Assembly (NCBI GenBank): GCA_023230825.1
Contig: JALNWO010000075.1
Coordinates: 1-7,958 of the forward strand
Reading direction: 5' to 3'
Source: Acholeplasmataceae bacterium
Lineage (GTDB): Bacteria; Bacillota_I; Bacilli_A; Acholeplasmatales; Acholeplasmataceae
Length of the DNA stretch: 7,958 bases
Made by a program: the position numbers and the translations under genes. Shown here piece after piece: positions 1 to 7,439 of the stretch (positions are counted from its first letter, which is position 1; each line of letters opens with the position of its first letter). The notes under the pieces are model-generated. The model saw nothing but the letters and a program-made list of their open reading frames with translations. It searched no databases and was not told the origin of the DNA.

Positions 1-651
1 GACGGATACCGATCTAATAGCAACAAGCTCTTAATTGAACCATATTGGAATTGAAACACTACGACTGCGACAAGTTTTTTGACTCGAAAGAATCTCTTAA
101 TTGAACCATATTGGAATTGAAACCTGGAAGTAACTTAAGGGGAGAATTAGGAAGGACTACTCTTAATTGAACCATATTGGAATTGAAACAGCGTCACGAT
201 ACGTGATGAAGAAGGGACGATGTGTCTCTTAATTGAACCATATTGGAATTGAAACTTAGTGGGAGAGATTAGCCGCATATGTCTGAAAAACCTCTTAATT
301 GAACCATATTGGAATTGAAACATGATTTCTTTCAAACTATTGAAAGAGATGAGGTAGCTCTTAATTGAACCATATTGGAATTGAAACAATTTATTGTATT
401 CGGTTTTAGGGACATCTATTTTTCTCTTAATTGAACCATATTGGAATTGAAACTGATAAGAGCAGTATTATTCATGTGAAGTCTTCTAACTCTTAATTGA
501 ACCATATTGGAATTGAAACTCTCTTAGCCAAATAGCTAACAAACCCGCTACTTTTCTCTTAATTGAACCATATTGGAATTGAAACGTGATTCCTTGTAGT
601 TCTTTTTCTTTATAGAAATAACTCTTAATTGAACCATATTGGAATTGAAAC

Positions 652-686
652 TCAATACGTTCAGTACACGTTAGAAATCGATCCTC
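652..686 (+). other. Spacer allele 1 of the QYVQYTLEIDP target
   Basis: The plus strand from 653 encodes QYVQYTLEIDP. The partner is 2298-2332. Internal differences at spacer positions 7, 25 and 28 are all third-position and synonymous (TAC/TAT, GAA/GAG, ATC/ATT). A fourth difference is the last base, outside the complete codons. Product not recognised. Confidence 0.85.
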
Positions 687-914
687 CTCTTAATTGAACC
701 ATATTGGAATTGAAACAGTACTTCCCTCTTTAACCACCCCGTAGTAATGGATCTCTTAATTGAACCATATTGGAATTGAAACCTGCTACTTGCTGTGATG
801 TGGCGATCTTCGACATTCCTCTTAATTGAACCATATTGGAATTGAAACAAATAGTTACAAACCGCATATATGTCGTTTAACTCTCTCTTAATTGAACCAT
901 ATTGGAATTGAAAC

Positions 915-1015
915 CTAAAATGTGAACACGGCTCGTGCTTCACATTTTACTCTTAATTGAACCATATTGGAATTGAAACCTAAAATGTGAACACGGCTCG
1001 TGCTTCACATTTTAC
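915..1015. other. Two adjacent copies of a hairpin spacer, terminator-like
   Basis: Spacers 915-949 and 980-1015 are the same sequence around one repeat. It is a long palindrome: TAAAATGTGAA (916-926) pairs with TTCACATTTTA (939-949), extended inwards by CACG/CGTG with one bulged C. The A-rich and T-rich ends fit a bidirectional intrinsic terminator as the protospacer source. The copies differ by one C at the 3' junction (35 versus 36 bases). Confidence 0.85.
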
Positions 1016-1243
1016 CTCTTAATTGAACCATATTGGAATTGAAACTGCTTCAAGTGGTTCTGAGGCTCTCATACCTGTTTTCTCTTAATTGAACCATATT
1101 GGAATTGAAACTTCAAACCTCGTAAGTTCTCAAAACATATTCAGTTTCCTCTTAATTGAACCATATTGGAATTGAAACTAGAGCTCTAATATGCGGTTTG
1201 TCTGCGACTTCGTCTCTTAATTGAACCATATTGGAATTGAAAC

Positions 1244-1411
1244 ATTATGGTATTATTAAAGCTTATTTTCTCTACTTTTCTCTTAATTGAACCATATTGG
1301 AATTGAAACATGAGGGGGTTTTGGACTATTGCCATAATATTTATACTCTTAATTGAACCATATTGGAATTGAAACATTATGGTATTATTAAAGCTTATTT
1401 TCTCTACTTTT
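1244..1411. other. Duplicated spacer around an unrelated spacer
   Basis: Spacers 1244-1279 and 1376-1411 are identical (36 bp, start ATTATGGTATTATTAAAGCT). Between them lies unrelated spacer 1310-1345 with its repeats. An exact copy two units apart fits a small array rearrangement or repeat capture of the same protospacer. Confidence 0.9.
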
Positions 1412-1574
1412 CTCTTAATTGAACCATATTGGAATTGAAACATATATTTTTCACATTGAAATACGCCCCTAATGCTTGCTCTTAATTGAACCATATTGGA
1501 ATTGAAACACGTTTGATATACTTTTCAGGCTTTCTTACTGAAAACTCTTAATTGAACCATATTGGAATTGAAAC

Positions 1575-1610
1575 TTTAAAAAACGCCGAGCTCTCGTTCT
1601 TGCCTAAATG
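1575..1610 (+). other. Spacer allele 1 of the LKNAELSFLPK target
   Basis: Read on the plus strand from 1576, this spacer encodes LKNAELSFLPK. Spacers 4266-4301 and 5387-5422 cover exactly the same 36 positions of what must be the same gene. The three differ at spacer positions 7, 10, 16, 22 and 25, all third codon positions and all synonymous. I do not recognise the protein; a mobile-element gene is the likely source. Confidence 0.85.
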
Positions 1611-2297
1611 CTCTTAATTGAACCATATTGGAATTGAAACTTTTGGGATATCACCCGTACTTAATGTACTTAAACTCTTAATTGAACCATATTGGAATTG
1701 AAACTTTTACTCCGTCTGAATAATACACCACGCCATTATACTCTTAATTGAACCATATTGGAATTGAAACATGACGGAGGTCTATCAAGTCTATTATACA
1801 ACTAACCTCTTAATTGAACCATATTGGAATTGAAACTAATTTCTAAACTTGCCTAACCGGTATGGTTTCGTCCTCTTAATTGAACCATATTGGAATTGAA
1901 ACATAGTGTCCTTCGTGTAAATTTTGATCATTGGCCTCCTCTTAATTGAACCATATTGGAATTGAAACCACCGAGTAGGAGAGGTGGTCGATGTGCCTTC
2001 GTTGCTCTTAATTGAACCATATTGGAATTGAAACAACCCTAACTGTCCGTTGCCGTTTAAACCGGTGCTACTCTTAATTGAACCATATTGGAATTGAAAC
2101 CTGCTTGTTTCCATGTTTTAGACTTGCTATCGTAAACTCTTAATTGAACCATATTGGAATTGAAACTCGTTGTTAGAGTTTGAAGACGATCAGATGTTTG
2201 ACTCTTAATTGAACCATATTGGAATTGAAACACCTGTACAAACTCATTTCTATGATCTGTATCCATTCTCTTAATTGAACCATATTGGAATTGAAAC

Positions 2298-2332
2298 TCA
2301 ATATGTTCAGTACACGTTAGAGATTGATCCTT
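2298..2332 (+). other. Spacer allele 2 of the QYVQYTLEIDP target
   Basis: Synonymous variant of spacer 652-686, same 35-base footprint, encoding QYVQYTLEIDP with TAT, GAG and ATT codons. Confidence 0.85.
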
Positions 2333-2362
2333 CTCTTAATTGAACCATATTGGAATTGAAAC

Positions 2363-2399
2363 TTTATTTTTTCTTTGTAATATTTTATTTTTTCTTTAA
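2363..2399. other. Low-complexity AT-rich spacer with internal repeat
   Basis: This 37-bp spacer is almost all T and A and holds a near-duplicate TTTATTTTTTCTTT motif twice. It stands out among the mixed-composition, mostly coding-like spacers of segment A1 and may come from an intergenic or promoter-like region. Confidence 0.7.
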
Positions 2400-3082
2400 C
2401 TCTTAATTGAACCATATTGGAATTGAAACGGGAGATGGTAGGCTTTGTACCTCTTGCAGTTTTCTCTTAATTGAACCATATTGGAATTGAAACGTACTTT
2501 CTCGAACTGTGTGTTGACCATCTCTCCCTCTTAATTGAACCATATTGGAATTGAAACTTGTCCCAGGTCTCGGTAGGAGTTATCACTCCGGTTCTCTTAA
2601 TTGAACCATATTGGAATTGAAACTGCAGAATAACTTCCTCTCTTGTGTTAGTTACGGTCTCTTAATTGAACCATATTGGAATTGAAACTCATCGCATGCG
2701 TGAGCTCTGATGTAGGCTTTAAGCTCTTAATTGAACCATATTGGAATTGAAACGTCTGACAACGAACTCACTCCTTCAATAGGGGCTTGCTCTTAATTGA
2801 ACCATATTGGAATTGAAACGTTAATGTCTTTTACAGCTTTAGCAAAATCTTGTTCTCTTAATTGAACCATATTGGAATTGAAACACAGAAAACAAATGCC
2901 CTGCGTCAAACTTCCCCCGCCTCTTAATTGAACCATATTGGAATTGAAACAAGGGTGCTCAGGACTTTTCTATCAGACCGATCTCCCTCTTAATTGAACC
3001 ATATTGGAATTGAAACGAATGTTATTGACGGCACGTTTCAACGTGCAGTTAGCTCTTAATTGAACCATATTGGAATTGAAAC

Positions 3083-3118
3083 TACTTGAGTAGATACTCG
3101 TTTGCGTCTTTAACATCT
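3083..3118 (-). other. Spacer allele 1 of the DVKDANEYLLK target
   Basis: The minus strand reads DVKDANEYLLK. The partner at 3346-3381 differs at one base, GAT versus GAC in the first Asp codon, which is synonymous. Here the spacer plus strand is antisense to the target gene, unlike the two families above. Confidence 0.8.
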
Positions 3119-3345
3119 CTCTTAATTGAACCATATTGGAATTGAAACGCGTTAAGATTTTATTTCTTACACACCAATGGAAACCTCTTAATTGAACCAT
3201 ATTGGAATTGAAACTTTAGTTCGGTCATATGGAGACTTATTAAAGTTCCCCTCTTAATTGAACCATATTGGAATTGAAACATTGGCCGGCTGCTCAACAT
3301 CCTGAAGGCAGTATGCTCTTAATTGAACCATATTGGAATTGAAAC

Positions 3346-3381
3346 TACTTGAGTAGATACTCGTTTGCGTCTTTAACGTCT
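3346..3381 (-). other. Spacer allele 2 of the DVKDANEYLLK target
   Basis: One-base synonymous variant of 3083-3118, four repeat units away, same footprint and orientation. Confidence 0.8.
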
Positions 3382-3543
3382 CTCTTAATTGAACCATATT
3401 GGAATTGAAACTTGATCCTCGTATCTGAATCTATTCTCACGCAGTGAACTCTTAATTGAACCATATTGGAATTGAAACGTGGAGAGGAAAACGAGTATGT
3501 AACCTTATCGACTCTCTTAATTGAACCATATTGGAATTGAAAC

Positions 3544-3579
3544 ATACATATTGTCGGATCACTTGTATCAAGTATTCTT
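3544..3579 (-). other. Spacer tiling the VIRQY target, left part
   Basis: The minus strand encodes EYLIQVIRQYV. Its first 20 plus-strand bases match the last 20 of spacers 4398-4433 and 4464-4499 with two differences, so the protospacers overlap on homologous genes. From 4398, the base triplet upstream of this protospacer is CCG; from 4530 it is CTG. Confidence 0.8.
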
Positions 3580-4265
3580 CTCTTAATTGAACCATATTGG
3601 AATTGAAACTATTGTCTGATAAGTTCATTTGTTTGTTTAATTCCGCTCTTAATTGAACCATATTGGAATTGAAACCCGGTCTAAAAGCTCCTGAAATCTT
3701 TTTTCTCCTATCTCTTAATTGAACCATATTGGAATTGAAACGTATTGACCTAAAGCAACCCTCTTTTCTGGCTTTCTCTTAATTGAACCATATTGGAATT
3801 GAAACTGCAAACTCATCTAACATGAATAAATAATCTCCTCTCTTAATTGAACCATATTGGAATTGAAACATACGTTAGCTCTGACCCTTCTGCCCCCTCA
3901 AGAATCTCTTAATTGAACCATATTGGAATTGAAACGTATCTTTGTTCCTAATGTTCAGATTTACCGGTTTTCTCTTAATTGAACCATATTGGAATTGAAA
4001 CTTACTCTTCAGAAGGCTCTGCCACTTGACCTATGATCTCTTAATTGAACCATATTGGAATTGAAACCAAATAGTCTTTATCTAACTTGTACGTTGTTTT
4101 GACTCTCTTAATTGAACCATATTGGAATTGAAACTAGTCCTCAAAAAGCTTCTCAACTTTACTTCTGAACTCTTAATTGAACCATATTGGAATTGAAACT
4201 TCTCTGGTATAAAAGCATTCGGATGGTCTTTTAAGCTCTTAATTGAACCATATTGGAATTGAAAC

Positions 4266-4301
4266 TTTAAAGAACGCCGAACTCTCGTTTTTGCCTAAAT
4301 G
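4266..4301 (+). other. Spacer allele 2 of the LKNAELSFLPK target
   Basis: It differs from the 1575 spacer by synonymous changes in the K (AAG), E (GAA) and F (TTT) codons. It sits directly before spacer 4332-4367, which recurs near allele 3, so the two targets were sampled together twice. Confidence 0.85.
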
Positions 4302-4331
4302 CTCTTAATTGAACCATATTGGAATTGAAAC

Positions 4332-4367
4332 TCTTTTCTCTGCCCTGCGTAAAATAGCTTCCTGATA
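4332..4367 (-). other. Spacer duplicated at 5519-5554
   Basis: Identical 36-bp spacer at both sites; the minus strand reads YQEAILRRAEKR without a stop. Each copy lies next to or one unit from an allele of the LKNAELSFLPK spacer (4266 and 5387), suggesting both protospacers sit on the same invader or on co-infecting ones. Confidence 0.85.
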
Positions 4368-4397
4368 CTCTTAATTGAACCATATTGGAATTGAAAC

Positions 4398-4499
4398 TGT
4401 TTTTCACTCTCCGATATGTATTGTCGGATCACTCTCTTAATTGAACCATATTGGAATTGAAACTGTTTTTCACTCTCCGATATGTATTGTCGGATCACT
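4398..4499 (-). other. Two adjacent identical spacers tiling the VIRQY target, middle part
   Basis: Spacers 4398-4433 and 4464-4499 are identical, separated by one repeat (4434-4463). The minus strand encodes VIRQYISESEK, overlapping EYLIQVIRQYV (3544) and QYVTESEKAGR (4530). The triplet upstream of the protospacer, read from the reverse complement of spacer 4530, is CCA. The duplicate may come from unequal exchange or two captures of one protospacer. Confidence 0.85.
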
Positions 4500-4529
4500 C
4501 TCTTAATTGAACCATATTGGAATTGAAAC

Positions 4530-4565
4530 ACAATATGTAACAGAGAGTGAAAAAGCTGGAAGATG
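4530..4565 (+). other. Spacer tiling the VIRQY target, right part, opposite strand
   Basis: The plus strand encodes QYVTESEKAGR, so this spacer comes from the opposite strand to 3544 and 4398. It aligns with the reverse complement of 4398 over 27 bases, with synonymous (TAC/TAT, GAG unchanged) and conservative (I/V, S/T) codon differences. Both overlapping spacers show CCG directly upstream of this protospacer. Confidence 0.82.
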
Positions 4566-4922
4566 CTCTTAATTGAACCATATTGGAATTGAAACCTCTA
4601 ATTCTAATTATAGGCTTGCGGCTAAACGTACTCTTAATTGAACCATATTGGAATTGAAACAAGGTTTGACCCCTTTTGGGATGCCTCAGATAATGACTCT
4701 TAATTGAACCATATTGGAATTGAAACTCTATATCCTCCAAACTACCGGGGTCAACATTATCCTCTTAATTGAACCATATTGGAATTGAAACATGAAAAAG
4801 TGATAGTTCTCACCATCGAATGCTATCTCTTAATTGAACCATATTGGAATTGAAACATGAAACAAGTCATTCCGAACAGGGCTAACAGATTCCTCTTAAT
4901 TGAACCATATTGGAATTGAAAC

Positions 4923-4958
4923 TGCAAAAGTGAGAAATGGCGCATTTGTGTTGATGGA
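4923..4958 (+). other. Spacer duplicated at 5255-5290
   Basis: Identical 36-bp spacer at both sites, five units apart, with different neighbours. The plus strand is open and reads CKSEKWRICVDG; the minus strand is also open, so the coding strand is not certain. Confidence 0.85.
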
Positions 4959-5254
4959 CTCTTAATTGAACCATATTGGAATTGAAACTGAATACTATAA
5001 CGATCAACTCAAAACGATGGATAAACTCTTAATTGAACCATATTGGAATTGAAACGTTCAAGTAGGAGTTGAAACCGATTGGGAGATTATTCTCTTAATT
5101 GAACCATATTGGAATTGAAACAACATACCCGACTGATACACAGAAAAACTAAAATCCCTCTTAATTGAACCATATTGGAATTGAAACTTATCTACTAAAA
5201 AACTTTTATCTGAATTAGTTAATTCTCTTAATTGAACCATATTGGAATTGAAAC

Positions 5255-5290
5255 TGCAAAAGTGAGAAATGGCGCATTTGTGTTGATGGA
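5255..5290 (+). other. Second copy of spacer 4923-4958
   Basis: Exact copy of spacer 4923-4958. The four spacers between the copies (4989, 5056, 5122, 5188) are not repeated to the right, so a tandem block duplication would also need a later deletion. Confidence 0.85.
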
Positions 5291-5386
5291 CTCTTAATTG
5301 AACCATATTGGAATTGAAACCGAAATTGAAGGGAATATTATTAAGATAGTATTCCTCTCTTAATTGAACCATATTGGAATTGAAAC

Positions 5387-5422
5387 TTTAAAAAATGCCG
5401 AGCTCTCATTTTTGCCTAAATG
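5387..5422 (+). other. Spacer allele 3 of the LKNAELSFLPK target
   Basis: It differs from the 1575 spacer by synonymous changes in the N (AAT), S (TCA) and F (TTT) codons. If growth is from the left, this is the oldest allele, followed by 4266 and then 1575. Confidence 0.85.
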
Positions 5423-5518
5423 CTCTTAATTGAACCATATTGGAATTGAAACATTTCTGTTGCTAACCCCAAAACCCCCGCCCAAATGCTCTTAATTGAA
5501 CCATATTGGAATTGAAAC

Positions 5519-5554
5519 TCTTTTCTCTGCCCTGCGTAAAATAGCTTCCTGATA
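5519..5554 (-). other. Second copy of spacer 4332-4367
   Basis: Exact copy of spacer 4332-4367, two units right of LKNAELSFLPK allele 3 (5387). The spacer between them (5453-5488) has no counterpart near the other copy, which argues against simple block duplication. Confidence 0.85.
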
Positions 5555-6174
5555 CTCTTAATTGAACCATATTGGAATTGAAACGTCTTCCAGTCTAATG
5601 ACGCACACTTTTCATCGTGCTCTTAATTGAACCATATTGGAATTGAAACTTCTAATAAGCGTAAAATGATATTTATTTTAGTTTGCTCTTAATTGAACCA
5701 TATTGGAATTGAAACATTTTAGAGCTTTGCAGGACGTATGAGAACGATTGGCTCTTAATTGAACCATATTGGAATTGAAACGAGAAATATATCAGACGCA
5801 AATCGGGTTCCGTTAGCTCTTAATTGAACCATATTGGAATTGAAACTCACCTGACCGTCTGTCCCATCAGTAAGAGCTGGCTCTTAATTGAACCATATTG
5901 GAATTGAAACGTGGTCACAAAAACATCATCTCTCCCTAATTCTTCATCTCTTAATTGAACCATATTGGAATTGAAACCTACTTCTTTTTCTTTTGAGAAC
6001 TCATCCTCCTTATCTCTTAATTGAACCATATTGGAATTGAAACTTAAGCGCATCAGTAATAGTTTTTAGTTTAAAATAGCTCTTAATTGAACCATATTGG
6101 AATTGAAACTATAATGGCTGGGGTTTTGCGGACATGATGGTAAACTCTTAATTGAACCATATTGGAATTGAAAC

Positions 6175-6242
6175 AAAGTGGTGGCTTCGACAGGGCTCAG
6201 CCACCACTAAGCTCAGTCACCACTAAATTCTGTCACCATCTA
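6175..6242. repeat. 68-bp hairpin element, left copy, at the A/B junction
   Basis: It fills the slot between the last type A repeat (ends 6174) and the first type B repeat (starts 6243), at about twice normal spacer length. A 20-bp head (6175-6194) holds AGTGGTGGC (6177-6185), which pairs perfectly with GCCACCACT (6200-6208) across a 14-base loop. Three 16-bp tandem units follow: 6195-6210 and 6211-6226 (GCTCAGYCACCACTAA) and a diverged third at 6227-6242 (ATTCTGTCACCATCTA). The TTCGAC...CTCAGCCACC pattern resembles intergenic REP-like palindromes of Bacteroidota and other bacteria, from memory. It matches 7440-7507 at 62 of 68 positions with identical edges. It could be an inserted small palindromic element, an over-long captured spacer, or the seam of a recombination. 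Confidence 0.9.
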
Positions 6243-6271
6243 CTCTCAATCGCACTATTTGGAATTGAAAC

Positions 6272-6307
6272 ATATTATAGCCGAATTGGCTATAAGTCTC
6301 AGAGTAG
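6272..6307. other. Hairpin spacer, first spacer of segment B
   Basis: TATAGCC (6276-6282) pairs with GGCTATA (6288-6294) across a GAATT loop. Other spacers with clear stems are 322-357 (CTTTCAA/TTGAAAG), 3017-3052 (GCACGTT/AACGTGC) and 7115-7150 (CCCTA/TAGGG). No T-run follows here. Confidence 0.7.
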
Positions 6308-7179
6308 CTCTCAATCGCACTATTTGGAATTGAAACTGATTAAAAATTAGTTAAAAACTATTATCTTATATACTCTCAATCGCACTATTTGGAATTGAAA
6401 CGGTGAAGGACGAACGATTTCCCATCTTTTTCTCCAACTCTCAATCGCACTATTTGGAATTGAAACGCGTCATAAATGCCACGAATTGCTTTGCAATCCT
6501 GCACTCTCAATCGCACTATTTGGAATTGAAACTCTTATATTAAACGATCGGACATGCATCCCCGAAGCTCTCAATCGCACTATTTGGAATTGAAACGCAA
6601 GGCATCTGGAGAGAGCAAAAGAAATAATAGCTGACTCTCAATCGCACTATTTGGAATTGAAACTGATTTTTTAGTTTTTAGAATTATTAATTTATTATAC
6701 TCTCAATCGCACTATTTGGAATTGAAACTCGGGCTCGGCAGAAGAAATCACGGTGTTAACTGACTCTCAATCGCACTATTTGGAATTGAAACCCGATCAT
6801 AACTAATTCGTCTTTTATTTTAAGCAAACTCTCAATCGCACTATTTGGAATTGAAACAATTTACGGCTTTTGGGTTTTAGCCGGGATATTATCTCTCAAT
6901 CGCACTATTTGGAATTGAAACTTGCCCTGCCCTACGTAATTACCTGTAATCACGTGCTCTTAATCGCACTATTTGGAATTGAAACCCTTTAGAGTTTTCA
7001 AGGAATTTTACTTGCGATTTCGCTCTCAATCGCACTATTTGGAATTGAAACAACCAGAAATGTAATGAATATTTGAAAGTCCTGGCTCTCAATCGCACTA
7101 TTTGGAATTGAAACTTGTATAATTCACTCCCTAAGATAGGGATCAGATATCTCTCAATCGCACTATTTGGAATTGAAAC

Positions 7180-7215
7180 ATTCTTTTAAAAAGAGGCAGG
7201 GATGAACCCTACCTC
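7180..7215 (-). other. Spacer carrying an intrinsic terminator sequence
   Basis: On the minus strand, GAGGTAGGG, a five-base loop TTCAT, then CCCTGCCTC form a nine-pair stem (one G-U), directly followed by TTTTT. That is a textbook Rho-independent terminator captured as a spacer. It is probably a property of the protospacer source rather than an active element here, but it could affect any transcript entering from the right. It lies just before the most diverged repeats. Confidence 0.7.
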
Positions 7216-7244
7216 CTCTTGATCACATTAATTGGGATCGAAAC
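7216..7244 (+). repeat. Diverged type B repeat with stem-preserving changes
   Basis: A 29-bp unit that starts CTCTTGATCA and ends GGGATCGAAAC, with seven differences from canonical type B. Changes at positions 6 (A to G) and 24 (T to C) are compensatory, the change at 21 (A to G) makes a new pair with C9, and the change at 5 swaps C-G for U-G. The other three (10, 13, 16) lie in the loop. The result is a six-pair stem, TTGATC with GATCGA. The handle becomes ATCGAAAC. Flanking spacers are a normal 36 bp. Confidence 0.9.
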
Positions 7245-7280
7245 TAACATCTTGCATAAAACCAAAAAAATCTCTTTCTT

Positions 7281-7308
7281 CTCTTAATCTACTAGTTAGA
7301 AAAGAAAC
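7281..7308 (+). repeat. Strongly diverged 28-bp type B repeat
   Basis: It starts CTCTTAATCT and ends AAAAGAAAC. Against type B it has six substitutions and one deletion, and the 3' side of the stem changes from ATTGA to AAAGA, so the usual stem is lost. It is recognised by 36-bp spacers on both sides, the CTCT start and the GAAAC end. Probably a decayed unit; processing at this copy is doubtful. Confidence 0.8.
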
Positions 7309-7344
7309 TTTTGTTTATTTCTAAATTTATTTTACTTTTGTAAA

Positions 7345-7373
7345 CTCTCAATCGTTCCATTTGGAATTGAAAC
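7345..7373 (+). repeat. Type B repeat variant with three loop changes
   Basis: It differs from canonical type B only at positions 11, 12 and 14, in the predicted loop; stem and ATTGAAAC handle are intact, so it is probably still processed. It is the third variant repeat in a row, and the next repeat (7411) is canonical again. Confidence 0.93.
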
Positions 7374-7439
7374 ATTAACTTTATTTTGAAATTCTCTAAT
7401 AAAATTTTCTCTCTCAATCGCACTATTTGGAATTGAAAC

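Larger units (their letters stand above)
1..6174 (+). CRISPR. Large CRISPR array segment A1: 94 identical 30-bp type A repeats
   Basis: Ninety-four copies of a 30-bp repeat that starts CTCTTAATTG and ends GGAATTGAAAC, identical in every copy I read. Repeats start at 28, 94, 160, 226, 292, 358, 424, 490, 556, 622, 687, 753, 819, 885, 950, 1016, 1082, 1149, 1214, 1280, 1346, 1412, 1479, 1545, 1611, 1675, 1741, 1807, 1873, 1939, 2005, 2071, 2137, 2202, 2268, 2333, 2400, 2464, 2528, 2594, 2659, 2724, 2790, 2855, 2921, 2987, 3053, 3119, 3185, 3251, 3316, 3382, 3449, 3514, 3580, 3646, 3712, 3776, 3840, 3906, 3972, 4038, 4105, 4170, 4236, 4302, 4368, 4434, 4500, 4566, 4631, 4697, 4762, 4827, 4893, 4959, 5026, 5092, 5158, 5225, 5291, 5357, 5423, 5489, 5555, 5620, 5686, 5752, 5817, 5881, 5948, 6014, 6080 and 6145. 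Spacers are 34-37 bp, mostly 36. Positions 1-27 are a cut spacer. The ATTGAAAC end sets the likely transcript strand as plus. Repeat positions 4-9 (TTAATT) can pair with 22-27 (AATTGA) through one G-U pair, a short stem of the kind Cas6 recognises. Subtype I-B is most likely; I-A or III cannot be excluded. Confidence 0.99.

Noticed and set aside
1..120. A leader or promoter at the left edge
   Set aside because: Position 1 is already inside a spacer, and the repeat at 28 is ordinary; no leader-like AT-rich tract or conserved motif is present.
849..1213. Spacer 849 shares 13 bases (ACAAACCGCATAT) with the reverse complement of spacer 1179
   Set aside because: Flanking bases do not align at all; a 13-base match among this many spacer pairs can arise by chance.
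2298..3448. Apparent overlap of the end of spacer 2298 with the start of spacer 3412 (TTGATCCT)
   Set aside because: The shared stretch is only eight bases, it would require a stop soon after, the upstream triplet would not be CCN, and the minus strand of 3412 is a better open frame.
3610..3645. A possible fourth member of the VIRQY tile (minus strand GIKQTNELIRQ)
   Set aside because: Only a short LIRQ-like stretch matches, upstream codons do not, and the inferred upstream triplet is not CCN. Chance or distant similarity cannot be told apart.
2885..4367. TGCCCTGCGT shared by spacers 2885 and 4332
   Set aside because: A ten-base match with no in-frame agreement on either side; likely coincidence.
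6175..6242. Two normal spacers whose middle repeat was deleted
   Set aside because: The same 68-bp unit with identical edges recurs at 7440-7507, and its internal head plus three 16-bp units spans the midpoint, so it is a single element.
6162..6350. Plus-strand 62-codon open frame over the A/B junction
   Set aside because: It starts inside a repeat, crosses the 68-bp hairpin element and two type B repeats, and has no independent coding evidence.
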